64,000 nucleotides of DNA from Kitasatospora phosalacinea (GTDB lineage Bacteria; Actinomycetota; Actinomycetes; Streptomycetales; Streptomycetaceae): positions 1 to 64,000 of the forward strand of contig NZ_JNYE01000008.1 of assembly GCF_000717185.1 (NCBI RefSeq), in the 5' to 3' direction. Positions 1 to 7,904 of the stretch are shown here, in pieces. The notes below the pieces were generated by a model. That model did not search any database and was not told where the DNA came from. It saw only the letters and a program-made list of their open reading frames with translations. Made by a program: the position numbers and the translations under genes. Every line of letters begins with the position of its first letter. Positions within the stretch are counted from its first letter, which is position 1.

Positions 1-1
1 C

Positions 2-360
2 CGCGAGCTGCAGCTGGTCCTCGCCACCTGGGCAGGACACTGCCCGACCTGCCACCGCGACATACCCGCACTCAGGCGAACCTGACCAAGCCCTACTAGG
101 ACCGCTACCTGCTGCGGTTCGCGGACGGCGCGGCCGCCGACCTGGACGCCGCGCGCTTCCTGGCCCTGACCGCCCCGCACCTGCCCCCGGCCGAGCGGGG
201 GACGGCCACTCGGAAGACGCCGTCGTCGTGCTGCCGGAGGGCGTCGCGCTGCTCCTGCGCGAGGACGCGCGCCGCGACCTGCCGCCGGAGCTGCGGGAGA
301 CCGCCCACGGCCTCCGAGCCGACCGAACGGGCCCTCCAGGCCGCCCTGCGCGCGCCCTGA
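2..360 (+). pseudogene. Decayed coding remnant upstream of cas3
   Basis: Protein-like, GC3-biased reading hops between frames: frame 2 (2-85, ending TGA), frame 1 from about 100 after a TAG at 97-99, frame 3 from 213, and frame 2 again to a TGA at 358-360. The pieces read as one ordinary globular protein, for example DRYLLRFADGAAADLDAARF and then EDAVVVLPEGVALLLRED. At least three frameshifts or stops separate them, so this looks like a dead gene and not several small ones. The first piece has a CPTC pair (WAGHCPTCHRD). I do not recognise the family. Its position just before an orphan cas3 makes a link to a lost CRISPR locus possible but unproven. Confidence 0.4.
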
Positions 361-432
361 CGCCCCGTCACCCCTCCCCGCCCGTCCGTACCGCGGCCTA
401 GAGTCGGGGTCCACCGTGACGAGGGGACGTGG

Positions 433-2733
433 ATGACGCAGGGGTACGAAGGGCCGCAGGGGTACGGGGAGTTCTTCCGCACGGCGACCGGCCACCGGCC
501 GCACGCCCACCAGCGGGCGCTCGCGGAGCGCGGGCTGCCGCGGTGGGTGCGGGTGCCGTCGGGGGGCGGGAAGACCGCGGGCGCGGTGCTGGCCTGGCTG
601 TACCGGCGGACGGTCTCGGCGCCGGGGGCGACCCCGCGGCGGCTGGTGTACGTGCTGCCGCAGGGCAGCCTCGCGGACTGGACGCACGCCCGGATCGGCG
701 AGTGGCTGGAGCGCCTGGGCCTGGCGCAGCAGGTCGACCTGCACCTGCTGGCCGGCCCGGACGGGCAGCACGGGGCCTGGCGGCGCAACCCGGAGCGGAC
801 CGCCGTCCTGGTCGGCACCCACGACGTGCTGCTGAGCCGGGCGCTGATGCGCGGGTTCGCCGACAGCCGGACGATGGCGCCGGTCTCCTTCGCGCTGCTC
901 AACAACGACGCCCACTGGGTGTTCGACGAGGCGCCGCTGCTCGGACCCGGCCTGGCCACCGGCGAGCGGCTGCAGGCGCTGCGCGAGGAGCTGGGCACCA
1001 CGGCGCCGACCGGCAGCACCTGGATGTCCGCGGTCGGCGACGGCACCGCTCCCCCGCCCGGCCCCGGCCCGGGCCCCACCCCGCTGCGCCGGATCCGCCG
1101 CCTGCACCCGGACCCCGGCCGGTACGTGGCCGAGCTGGCCGCGGCCCTGGGCGCCGCGCACCGGCCCGGCACCCGCACCCTCGCCCTGCTCGACTCCCCG
1201 CGGCGGGCCCGCGACCTGCACGCCGCGCTGCGCGCCGCCCACCCCGACCGGCCCGTGGTGCTGCTGCACCCGTACCTGCGCCCCGCCGAACGGCATTCCC
1301 TGGTACGGGAGTTGACCGACAGCCACAGGGACAGCCACAGGGACAGCCACGGGGACGGCTTCGTGGTGGCGTCCCGGGCGCTGGACGCCGGGTCCGACCT
1401 GTCCGGCCGCACGGTGCTGACCGAACTCGCCCCGTGGAGCGCCCTCGTCCAGCGCGCCGGGCGCTGCAACCGGCACGGCGAGCACCCGGAGGGCGGCGAC
1501 CTGCTGTGGTGCGTACCGCCGGACGCGGCGGACGCTGCGGACGGGCCGGACGGGCCGGAGTCGGCGGCGGCGCAGTGGCTGGAGGCGCACGAGGGGGCGG
1601 CCGTCTCCGCCGCCGACCTGTTCCGGGCCCGGGTCGCCGGGCCGGGGGTGCCGCCCTCCCCCGCGCTGGGTGCGGCCGAGCTGGCGGCGCTGTTCGACAC
1701 CGGGCGGGCGGCCGGACCGGCGGACGCCGACCCGTGGGTGTGCGCGGAGGCGGAGCGGACGGTCTTCGTCGCCTGGCGCGACTGGGGGGCGGCGGGCGGA
1801 CCGGCGCCGGACGAGCCGGAGCCCGGGTGGGCCGAGCAGTGCGAGGCGCCGCTCGCCGAGGTCCGGGCCCTGCTGCGGGCCCGCGGGAGCAAGGAGGGCG
1901 GCGGGGCGTGGCTGCGGGACCGCGCCGACGGCCGGTGGCGGCGGGCCGCGGCCGGGGAGCTGCGTTCCGGCGCCGTCCTGCTCTTCGACTCCGCCCGCGG
2001 CGGCCACCTCCCGGGGGCGGGCTGGTCCCCGGACAGCCGCGTCCCGGTGCCCTCGCTGTTCACCGGGCGCACGCCCCCCGCGACCGGGTGCACCGCCTGG
2101 GTCGGCCTGGACCAGCACCTGCGGGAGACCGAGGAGGAGGCCCGGGCGCTCACCTCCGTCCTACCCGGCCCGCGCGGGGCGCAGCGGGAGGCGGTGGCGC
2201 TCGCCGCCCGGCTGCACGACCTCGGCAAGTGCCACGGGGTGTTCCAGGCCAAGCTGCGCGACGGCAGCGGCGACCCGCCCGAGGGGCTGCTCGCCAAGTC
2301 CAGGGCGCCCTGGAACAACGGGGTCTCCGCCCGCCCGCACTTCCGGCACGAGCTGGTCAGCGCGCTGCTGCTGCTGGACGGCGACCACTGGCGCCCGGAC
2401 GGTGTCGACCCGGCACTGGTCACCTACCTGGTCGCGGCGCACCACGGGCAGGTCCGGGTCTCGGTCCGCCCCGAGCCCGGCGAGGAGGCGGGCACCCTGC
2501 TGGGCGTGCGCGAGGGCGACCGCACCCCGCCGGTGTCCGTCTCGACCGGCGAGCACTTCCCGTCCCGCCCGCTCTCCCCCGCGGCCCCGTTCCGCCCGGG
2601 CGGCACCTGGCCCGCACTGGTGGCCGCCCTGCTGGCCGACCCCGCGCTGGGCCCGTTCCGGCTGGCCCACCTGGAGTGCCTGGTGCGCACCGCCGACTGG
2701 CGCTCCAGCGCCCGCCACGACGGTCCGGTCTGA
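433..2733 (+). CDS. cas3: Type I-G (I-U)-like CRISPR helicase-nuclease Cas3, orphan
   Basis: Superfamily 2 DNA helicase with a C-terminal HD nuclease, 766 aa. In type I CRISPR systems Cas3 unwinds and degrades DNA marked by Cascade. Visible motifs: Walker A VPSGGGKT (41-48), DEAD variant VFDEAP (163-168), motif III-like TWMSA (196-200), and the Cas3-typical motif VI QRAGRCNRHG (342-351). The HD part follows: RLHDLGK (595-601), FRHE (639-642) and AHHGQ (671-675). HD placed after the helicase is the arrangement of type I-G (old I-U) Cas3; most other Cas3 proteins have it first. The start is ATG 433 with GAGGGG just upstream. No other cas gene or repeat array lies in the window; cas genes beyond the left edge cannot be excluded. 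Confidence 0.82.
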   Translation: MTQGYEGPQGYGEFFRTATGHRPHAHQRALAERGLPRWVRVPSGGGKTAGAVLAWLYRRTVSAPGATPRRLVYVLPQGSLADWTHARIGEWLERLGLAQQVDLHLLAGPDGQHGAWRRNPERTAVLVGTHDVLLSRALMRGFADSRTMAPVSFALLNNDAHWVFDEAPLLGPGLATGERLQALREELGTTAPTGSTWMSAVGDGTAPPPGPGPGPTPLRRIRRLHPDPGRYVAELAAALGAAHRPGTRTLALLDSPRRARDLHAALRAAHPDRPVVLLHPYLRPAERHSLVRELTDSHRDSHRDSHGDGFVVASRALDAGSDLSGRTVLTELAPWSALVQRAGRCNRHGEHPEGGDLLWCVPPDAADAADGPDGPESAAAQWLEAHEGAAVSAADLFRARVAGPGVPPSPALGAAELAALFDTGRAAGPADADPWVCAEAERTVFVAWRDWGAAGGPAPDEPEPGWAEQCEAPLAEVRALLRARGSKEGGGAWLRDRADGRWRRAAAGELRSGAVLLFDSARGGHLPGAGWSPDSRVPVPSLFTGRTPPATGCTAWVGLDQHLRETEEEARALTSVLPGPRGAQREAVALAARLHDLGKCHGVFQAKLRDGSGDPPEGLLAKSRAPWNNGVSARPHFRHELVSALLLLDGDHWRPDGVDPALVTYLVAAHHGQVRVSVRPEPGEEAGTLLGVREGDRTPPVSVSTGEHFPSRPLSPAAPFRPGGTWPALVAALLADPALGPFRLAHLECLVRTADWRSSARHDGPV

Positions 2734-2752
2734 CGGGCCGTCCGTCCGGACC

Positions 2753-2782
2753 GTCCGCCGGGGCCCGACCGCCCCGGCGGAC
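2753..2782. terminator. Bidirectional terminator hairpin
   Basis: Perfect 12-bp stem (GTCCGCCGGGGC / GCCCCGGCGGAC) with a 6-nt loop, between the convergent cas3 and lectin-like genes. Confidence 0.75.
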
Positions 2783-2799
2783 ACCTCGGACGCCGCGGA

Positions 2800-3267
2800 T
2801 CAGACGTACGCCAGGCTGATCTGCTCGTCGAAGGTCACCCAGTGCTGGCCCGGGTCACGGGTGTCGCAGGGCTTGGTGGAGACGTTCGCGGTGCCCCAGG
2901 CGTTGGCGAGGCAGTACGCGGGGGCGTAGGTCAGCGAGATCTGCTGGCCGGAGACGGTCCAGTACTGGCCGAGGTCCTGCGGGTCGCAGGGCTTGGTGGT
3001 GACGTTCGCGGTGCCCCAGGCGTTGGCGAGGCAGTACGCGGGGGCGTTGCTGAGGGAGATCTGCTGCCCCGAGACGGTGAAGTGCTGCCCCTGGTCGTTG
3101 GCGTCGCAGGGCTTCGTCCCGATGCTCGCGGTGCCCCAGGCGTTGGCGAGGCAGTAGATGCCGGGGTGCGGGGCCGGGTCGGCGGCGTCCGCCTGTCCGG
3201 CCGGCAGGAAGGAGGCCGTCAGCGCGAGGGCGGCCAGGGTGAGCGCCCGGCGGAATGCGGTTGCCAT
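2800..3267 (-). CDS. Secreted three-repeat QxW (ricin-B-like) lectin-like protein
   Basis: 155 aa. A signal peptide covers about residues 1-29 (charged start, hydrophobic core, AxA-like end AGQADA). The rest is three near-identical 40-residue repeats: YCLANAWGT begins at 38, 78 and 118, TKPCD follows in each, and QHF, QYW and QHW fall at 61, 101 and 141. Three repeats with a QxW-type motif and paired cysteines suggest one small beta-trefoil of the ricin-B carbohydrate-binding kind. No catalytic domain is attached, so it is probably a stand-alone secreted binding protein. The start is the ATG before the signal peptide. Glycan specificity cannot be read from the sequence. Confidence 0.7.
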   Translation of the reverse strand: MATAFRRALTLAALALTASFLPAGQADAADPAPHPGIYCLANAWGTASIGTKPCDANDQGQHFTVSGQQISLSNAPAYCLANAWGTANVTTKPCDPQDLGQYWTVSGQQISLTYAPAYCLANAWGTANVSTKPCDTRDPGQHWVTFDEQISLAYV

Positions 3268-3573
3268 GGGGACGGGTTCCGTTCTCGTCGCGGTCGTCCG
3301 CCGCGCACGCCGAAGCGCTTCGCCTACGGACGACCATTGGGGAGTGCGACTCGGAGTCGAGCGCACCGCCATTGATAGCAGCAAGCAGTAACCGGATGAC
3401 CACTCGGTGCATCCGGATTCACCCGGTCGGCAGCGCCCCCTCGCCGGAGCCTCCGCCAGGGCCTCCGCACGAGCCCAGCGCGGGCGCGGCGCGGACGCGG
3501 CGCAACTATCCGATGATCCACTCGTTGGTCCGTCCGACGTAACCGGGTTTCTTCCCGACACCTCGGAGGGCCG
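3268..3573. promoter_or_regulatory. Divergent promoter region with 7-bp inverted repeat
   Basis: Non-coding region between the lectin-like gene (minus) and the sigma-like gene (plus). It holds an inverted repeat CCGGATG (3392-3398) / CATCCGG (3410-3416) with an 11-nt spacer, suitable as an operator. The stretch 3360-3400 is richer in A/T than its surroundings. A GGAGG ribosome site precedes the ATG at 3574. Confidence 0.4.
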
Positions 3574-5388
3574 ATGGATCTCAAGACGCTGCCGCGGCCC
3601 GGGGTGGCCGCCCCCGGTGGTCAACTCGCTTCCGCAGAGGCCGTGTTGGTGCGGCACTACCGGCGGCTGGTGTGCCTGGCGTACGTGACGCTGCCCGCCG
3701 ACCGGGGGCGGCACGCGCGGGTGGTGGCGGCGCACGCGGTGGTGCAGCGGGCCCTGCCGGTGGTGGGCGGGCGGACGGCCGGGGAGGACGGGTACCCGGC
3801 GGCCCGGGTCCGGGTGCTGCGGGGGGCGCTGCGCCGTCGGCGCTGGGCGTCGGCCGGGTTCCCCCGGGTGTGGGGCGTGCGGCTGTTCACCCCGCCGGAC
3901 GACGCGGACGCCGAACTGGACGCCCGGCTGGCCGAGTTGCCGCCCCCGGCCCGGGCCGCTTTCGCCCTGCAGGCGCTGGACGGCCTGGACCGGGCCGAGG
4001 CCGCCGAGGTGCTGGCCTGGGCGGGGGTGGAGACGCCCGCCGAACCCGCCCGCGCGGGCGCCGAGTTGCTGCGTTCGCTGGGCGGCCCGAGCTGGTCCGA
4101 CCTGCCGCCCGGCTACGACGCCTGCACCGTCCACCTGCAGCCGGGCGACCTGCTGCGCCGCCGCCGACTGGCCGTGCTGGCCTCGGCGGTGGCGGTGGCG
4201 GTGACCGCCTCGGTCTTGCCGGTCCTGCTCTCCCCCCAGCCGGGCACCGGCAGTTCGGCCGCCGCCCCACCTGCCGCGTCCACCGCCGCCGCCCCCGTGC
4301 GCCGCGCCGACGACCTGTGGCGGCGCACCGCGAAACTGGGCCTCGCCGTCTGGCCCGCCCGCGGCGACCTGCGCGACGACACCGCCCTGATCGGCCGCGC
4401 CACCACCGCCTGGCAGCAGACCGCCCCGCCCGCCGCCGTGCCCCAACTCCTGTACGCGGGACGGCTGGACGGCGCCGCGGTGGTGCTGCTGACGGACGGC
4501 CGCAGCCTGGCCCGCTACACCGACGCCCCGGCCGCGGGCCCGGCCCTGGCGCTCTCCCCCGCCGGGGACAGCGACGTGACGGCCGGGGCGGCGGTCGTCC
4601 TGCACCGGGACGACCGCGGCACCCGCTACCTGCTGGCGCCGTGGATCGCCGCCGCGGCAACCCGCCGCCTGGACCGCCCCGACCAGGCCGAGCGCCCACT
4701 GCCCTTCCCGGGCGGCGTCACCGACCCGGTGCCGGACACTGCCGCCCGGGGCTGCCCCGGGCCGGTGCTGCAACTGCGCTCGGACCCGGTGGTCGCCGAG
4801 CAACACGCCTTCCTGATGGCCGACTTGGGCGGTCTCACCCCGGCCCACCTGACGTACACGCCGCCCCCGGACGGCTCCGCCCAGGCCCGCCCGCCCCGGG
4901 AGGCCGTCAGCGCCCAGGCCCTGCGCCGGTGGGCGGCGGGTGCCTGCGCGGTGCCCGAAGTCGGCCCGGAGGTGCGGCAGTTGAACCTCTGGGAGTTCGC
5001 CGACCAGAAACTCCCGCAGAACGCCGGGGAGTTGGCCTGGGCGTGCCTGCGCGCCGACCACTGGGACGGCTCCGGCAGCGCCGCGGCCGCGGTCCTCCCC
5101 CCGAACGGCGGCCGCGCCGAACGCCTCGCCCACGCGGACGGCCGGGCCTGCAGCCGCTACGAGCAGGACACCGTCGCCCAGTACCGCTGGCGCGCCCCCA
5201 ACGGCACCCCGTACCTGCTGGTCGCCGCCAGCCGCCGGGTCTCCCGCCTGATCGTCACCACCCCGTCCCGCAGGCTCGACCAGCCCGCCCCGCCCACCCG
5301 CACCCTGGCCGTCGAGAACCCGGGCACCGGCCCCACCACGGTCGAAGCGGTCACCACCTCCGGCACCCGCCTGCGCCCCCTCAACTAG
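3574..5388 (+). CDS. Membrane-anchored sigma-factor-like protein
   Basis: 604 aa. The first 180 residues resemble a degenerate ECF sigma factor: an sigma2-like part (EAVLVRHYRRLVCLAYVTLP, 23-42, and ARVRVLRGALRRRR) and a sigma4-like part (LDARLAELPPPARAAFALQALDGLDRAEAAEVL, roughly 115-146). One transmembrane helix follows (about 199-219, after RRRR), then an Ala/Pro linker and a ~370-residue region probably outside the cell, with no family I recognise. A sigma-like domain tethered to the membrane may sense an extracellular state or may no longer bind RNA polymerase. The start ATG has GGAGG 6-10 bases upstream. The stop overlaps the stop of the transposase remnant on the other strand. Confidence 0.65.
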   Translation: MDLKTLPRPGVAAPGGQLASAEAVLVRHYRRLVCLAYVTLPADRGRHARVVAAHAVVQRALPVVGGRTAGEDGYPAARVRVLRGALRRRRWASAGFPRVWGVRLFTPPDDADAELDARLAELPPPARAAFALQALDGLDRAEAAEVLAWAGVETPAEPARAGAELLRSLGGPSWSDLPPGYDACTVHLQPGDLLRRRRLAVLASAVAVAVTASVLPVLLSPQPGTGSSAAAPPAASTAAAPVRRADDLWRRTAKLGLAVWPARGDLRDDTALIGRATTAWQQTAPPAAVPQLLYAGRLDGAAVVLLTDGRSLARYTDAPAAGPALALSPAGDSDVTAGAAVVLHRDDRGTRYLLAPWIAAAATRRLDRPDQAERPLPFPGGVTDPVPDTAARGCPGPVLQLRSDPVVAEQHAFLMADLGGLTPAHLTYTPPPDGSAQARPPREAVSAQALRRWAAGACAVPEVGPEVRQLNLWEFADQKLPQNAGELAWACLRADHWDGSGSAAAAVLPPNGGRAERLAHADGRACSRYEQDTVAQYRWRAPNGTPYLLVAASRRVSRLIVTTPSRRLDQPAPPTRTLAVENPGTGPTTVEAVTTSGTRLRPLN

Positions 5389-5700
5389 CCCTGTCCGGCC
5401 GGTCGTGTCCGGAGCCGGATGACGGCCGCTGCGGCAGTGACGGTGCCCGGGCAGACGCATGCGCGCTTGTCGTACCTCGTGGACACGGCCCGGTGGTTCC
5501 CGGGCTCGTTGATCGCCCGTTCCACGGTGCTGCGCCTCTTGCACCGCTCCTTGTCGGAGCCGGGTGGGCGACCTCCGGCCCGGGCGTACGCGGTTCACGG
5601 CCTGGTCGCTCTTCTCGGGGATGGCGTGGCGGACACCGCATCGCCGCAGGTAGCGGCGGGTCCGGCGGTTGCCGTGGGCGGCATCGGTACGGTCAGCACC
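5385..5700 (-). pseudogene. IS5-family transposase, C-terminal remnant
   Basis: Reading the minus strand from 5700 gives GNRRTRRYLRRCGVRHAIPE and KSDQAVNRVRPGRRS. After a frameshift comes a second frame with RCKRRSTVERAINE and then TRYDKRACVCPGTVTAAAAV, ending TAG at 5385-5387. This is the C-terminal third of the IS5-type DDE transposases common in streptomycetes (YLRRRGIRHTIPEKSDQ ... YKRRNTVERAINRLK ... ATRYDKRA). The N-terminal DDE part is absent and the frame is broken, so it is inactive. Confidence 0.75.
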
Positions 5701-6163
5701 TGCGATGCCACCACGCCAGCTCCGGGTCTGCCGTCGGCTCGTGATGCGTCCGCCCGAGGAGCACCGCGTCCAGGCGATCCACCTGCACCCGAAGTTCGGC
5801 GGCGGCCCTCGGCGGAAGCATGAACAGAGCCTCTTGCAGCTTGTCCCGGGCCCAGCCCTCGCCGCAGCAGGGGCAGGTGGACTCCGCCTCACACCGCCTC
5901 CACCGGCGCCTCGTGCCGTGGACGCGCACGGACCACACGCTCAACGCCACCGCCACGACGCCCGGAGACAACCGCTCCCGTTCGAGCACGCGGACAGCGG
6001 CATTCGCCGCTCCCGACAGACCTGGGACATCGCGGTACCGCACCCAGGGCAGACCCCAGCCGCATTTCCGCGGCCGGAGCGAAGCCGGTGTTCTACGCGG
6101 CACGGCCCCTTCGGATGCGAGTCATGGACGGCATCCTCCCATGACCCGAGACCGGCCGGACAG
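5391..6163. repeat. 14-bp inverted repeat pair bounding the transposase remnant block
   Basis: CTGTCCGGCCGGTC at 5391-5404 is exactly reverse-complementary to GACCGGCCGGACAG at 6150-6163. The 773-bp block contains the transposase remnant and one small gene. The spacing is close to the size of an IS5-type element, so these may be its ends, with the inner DNA replaced. Part of each arm is itself palindromic (CCGGCCGG), so chance is possible. Confidence 0.4.
5693..6103 (-). CDS. Conserved small hypothetical protein with CPCC motif
   Basis: 136 aa with GTG start preceded by GAAGGGG. It has a CPCCGEGWARDKLQEAL segment (around 77-93, one possible zinc ligand pair) and ends ADPELAWWHRRC. This C-terminal signature (ADPxxxWWxRRC) occurs in many small streptomycete proteins of unknown function, as I recall them. 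The stop codon sits exactly where similarity to the IS5 transposase begins, so its 3' end borders an old rearrangement. I know of no assigned function. Confidence 0.6.
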   Translation of the reverse strand: MPRRTPASLRPRKCGWGLPWVRYRDVPGLSGAANAAVRVLERERLSPGVVAVALSVWSVRVHGTRRRWRRCEAESTCPCCGEGWARDKLQEALFMLPPRAAAELRVQVDRLDAVLLGRTHHEPTADPELAWWHRRC

Positions 6164-6188
6164 AACCTGGCCCTGTCCAGCCCTCGGC

Positions 6189-7196
6189 TCAGCCGAGTTC
6201 GAGGACCAGCTTGCCCGTGTTGGCGCCGCGGAACAGCATCTGGAAGGTCTCCGGGAAGTCGTCGATGCCGCCCTTGACCACGTGTTCGCGGGCGGTGAGG
6301 CGGCCGTCGGCGATCCAGCCCGCGATCTCCCGGGCGGCTTCGCGGTAGCGGGCGGCGTGGTCGAAGACGACGAAGCCCTCCATGCGGGCCCGGCGGACCA
6401 GCAGGGAGAGGTAGTTGGCGGGGCCCTGGACGGCCTGCTCGTTGTTGTACTGGCTGATCGCGCCGCAGACCACCACCCGGGCGTGCATCGCCAGCCGGGT
6501 GAGCGCGGCGTCCAGGACCGGGCCGCCGACGTTGTCGAAGTAGACGTCGATGCCGTCGGGGGCGTGGGTGCGCAGGGCGCGGCGGACGTCCTCGTTCTGG
6601 TAGTCGACGGCCGCGTCGAAGCCCAGTTCGCCGGTGAGCCAGGCGCACTTGGCGGGGCCTCCGGCGATGCCGACCACCCGGCAGCCCTTCAGCTTGGCGA
6701 TCTGGCCGACCAGGCTGCCGACGGCGCCCGCCGCGCCGGAGACCACGACGGTCTCGCCCTCCTTCAGCGCGCCGACCTCCAGCAGGCCGAAGTAGGCGGT
6801 CATGCCGGGCATGCCGAGGGCGCCGAGGTGGGTGGGGAGCGGGGCGAGCGCCGGGTCGACCCGGTGGGTGCCGCGGCCGTCGGAGCGGACGTACTCCTGG
6901 ACGCCGAAGGTGCCGGTGACGAACTCGCCGACCCGGTAGTCGGGGTGGGCGGATTCGACCACCTCGACGATCGACCCGGCCCGCATCACCTCGCCGAGGC
7001 CGACGGGCGGCAGGTAGGAGGGGCGGTCGTCGAGCCAGCCGCGCATCGCCGGGTCGAGGGAGAGGTAGCGGGTGCGGCCGAGGAACCAGCCCTCCTCCGG
7101 GGCGGCGACCGGCTCCTCGGTCCGCGCCCAGTCCTCGGGGCGGACCGGGCCGGCGGGGCGGCGGGCGAGACGGATCTGACGGTTCGTGACCGGCAT
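6189..7196 (-). CDS. Zinc-free medium-chain NADP-dependent oxidoreductase (prostaglandin/leukotriene reductase type)
   Basis: 335 aa. N-terminal substrate part with SLDPAMRGWLDDRPSY (46-61) and a Rossmann fold with AAGAVGSLVGQIAKLKGCRVVGIAG (155-179), typical of the MDR subfamily of 2-alkenal/prostaglandin reductases such as E. coli CurA. These reduce carbon-carbon double bonds of enones with NADPH and have no catalytic zinc. C-terminal YFDNVGG and GANTGKLVLEL also fit. The ATG start has AGGAG 6-10 bases upstream. It is transcribed alone; a dyad resembling a TetR operator lies about 90 bp upstream. The physiological substrate is unknown. Confidence 0.88.
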   Translation of the reverse strand: MPVTNRQIRLARRPAGPVRPEDWARTEEPVAAPEEGWFLGRTRYLSLDPAMRGWLDDRPSYLPPVGLGEVMRAGSIVEVVESAHPDYRVGEFVTGTFGVQEYVRSDGRGTHRVDPALAPLPTHLGALGMPGMTAYFGLLEVGALKEGETVVVSGAAGAVGSLVGQIAKLKGCRVVGIAGGPAKCAWLTGELGFDAAVDYQNEDVRRALRTHAPDGIDVYFDNVGGPVLDAALTRLAMHARVVVCGAISQYNNEQAVQGPANYLSLLVRRARMEGFVVFDHAARYREAAREIAGWIADGRLTAREHVVKGGIDDFPETFQMLFRGANTGKLVLELG

Positions 7197-7284
7197 GGTG
7201 CGCTCCTGCGGCGGACGGGGGTGGGGCGGGAGGGCGGGACCGCCGGTGCTCGGGGGATGGACCGGCGGCCCCGCCCCACCGAGT

Positions 7285-7300
7285 CTAAGCAAGCGCTTAG
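7285..7300. promoter_or_regulatory. Candidate TetR-type operator
   Basis: CTAAGC-AAGC-GCTTAG dyad (6-bp arms, 4-nt spacer) upstream of the MDR oxidoreductase gene. The AAGCNNGCTT character resembles operators of TetR-family regulators. No TetR gene is nearby, so the regulator would act in trans. Confidence 0.4.
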
Positions 7301-7380
7301 TCAAAGCGCCAGGGGCCCCGCTCGGGGAGCACCAGGCGCGGCCCGGGGGGCACCAGGGGCCCTCCCGGGGAGCGCCCGGC

Positions 7381-7872
7381 TCAGCCCGCGCCGCCCGGCG
7401 CCGACTGGGCCTCCCGGAAGGTGAACGCCTCGGGGCCGGGGCCGTGGGCGCGGATCGCGGCGATCCGCGCCATCGCCTCGGCGACGCTCGGGCGGTGGCC
7501 GATCGGCACCCACCACATCGCCTGGTGCGCCCCCTCGGGGCGCTGGAACCACTCGCGGCGGCGGGCAAGCACCCGCAGGTGGCCACTGCGGTAGGTGAAG
7601 TCGCGGAGCGCCGCGACCGACTCCCAGACCGAGCAGTTGATCTGCAGCAGGTCGTCGTCCCGGTCGGGGCGCAGGCCGGTCGCGTCCGCCCCGGCCTCGT
7701 CGACCATCCGCCAGACGAAGCCGGGGCTGCGTTCGGCGAGTGCGTTGATCTCGGCCAACTGGGCCACGAAGTCGGCGAGTTCGGGGCTTTTCAGCGGGGC
7801 GACGGTGCGGCCGATGTTGACCTGGGCGAGGTGGTGGCCGGGTGCGGGCACGGCGAACTGAGGGGTGGTCAT
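7381..7872 (-). CDS. DUF3291 domain protein
   Basis: 163 aa from ATG 7872. It contains GHHLAQVNIGRTVAPLKSPELADFVAQLAEINALAERSPGFVWRM and WWVPIGHRPSVAEA, the pattern of DUF3291, a ferredoxin-like (dimeric alpha/beta barrel) fold of unknown function related to antibiotic-biosynthesis monooxygenases. A TTG at 7906-7908 overlaps the TGA (7905-7907) of the upstream regulator and would add 12 residues; it could allow translational coupling. I prefer the ATG because family members begin just before HHLAQ. It is co-transcribed with the cysteine-rich regulator and may share its redox or Fe-S signal. Confidence 0.75.
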   Translation of the reverse strand: MTTPQFAVPAPGHHLAQVNIGRTVAPLKSPELADFVAQLAEINALAERSPGFVWRMVDEAGADATGLRPDRDDDLLQINCSVWESVAALRDFTYRSGHLRVLARRREWFQRPEGAHQAMWWVPIGHRPSVAEAMARIAAIRAHGPGPEAFTFREAQSAPGGAG

Positions 7873-7904
7873 GCGGCAAGCATGGCCCGGCCCGGCTTCT
7901 ATCG

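Noticed and set aside
2800..5892. A 1030-codon minus-strand open frame covering several genes
   Set aside because: Its first part matches the transposase remnant and its last part the lectin-like gene, while the middle is antisense to the sigma-like gene with low-complexity Arg/Gly/Gln sequence. It is a stop-free shadow of GC-rich DNA.
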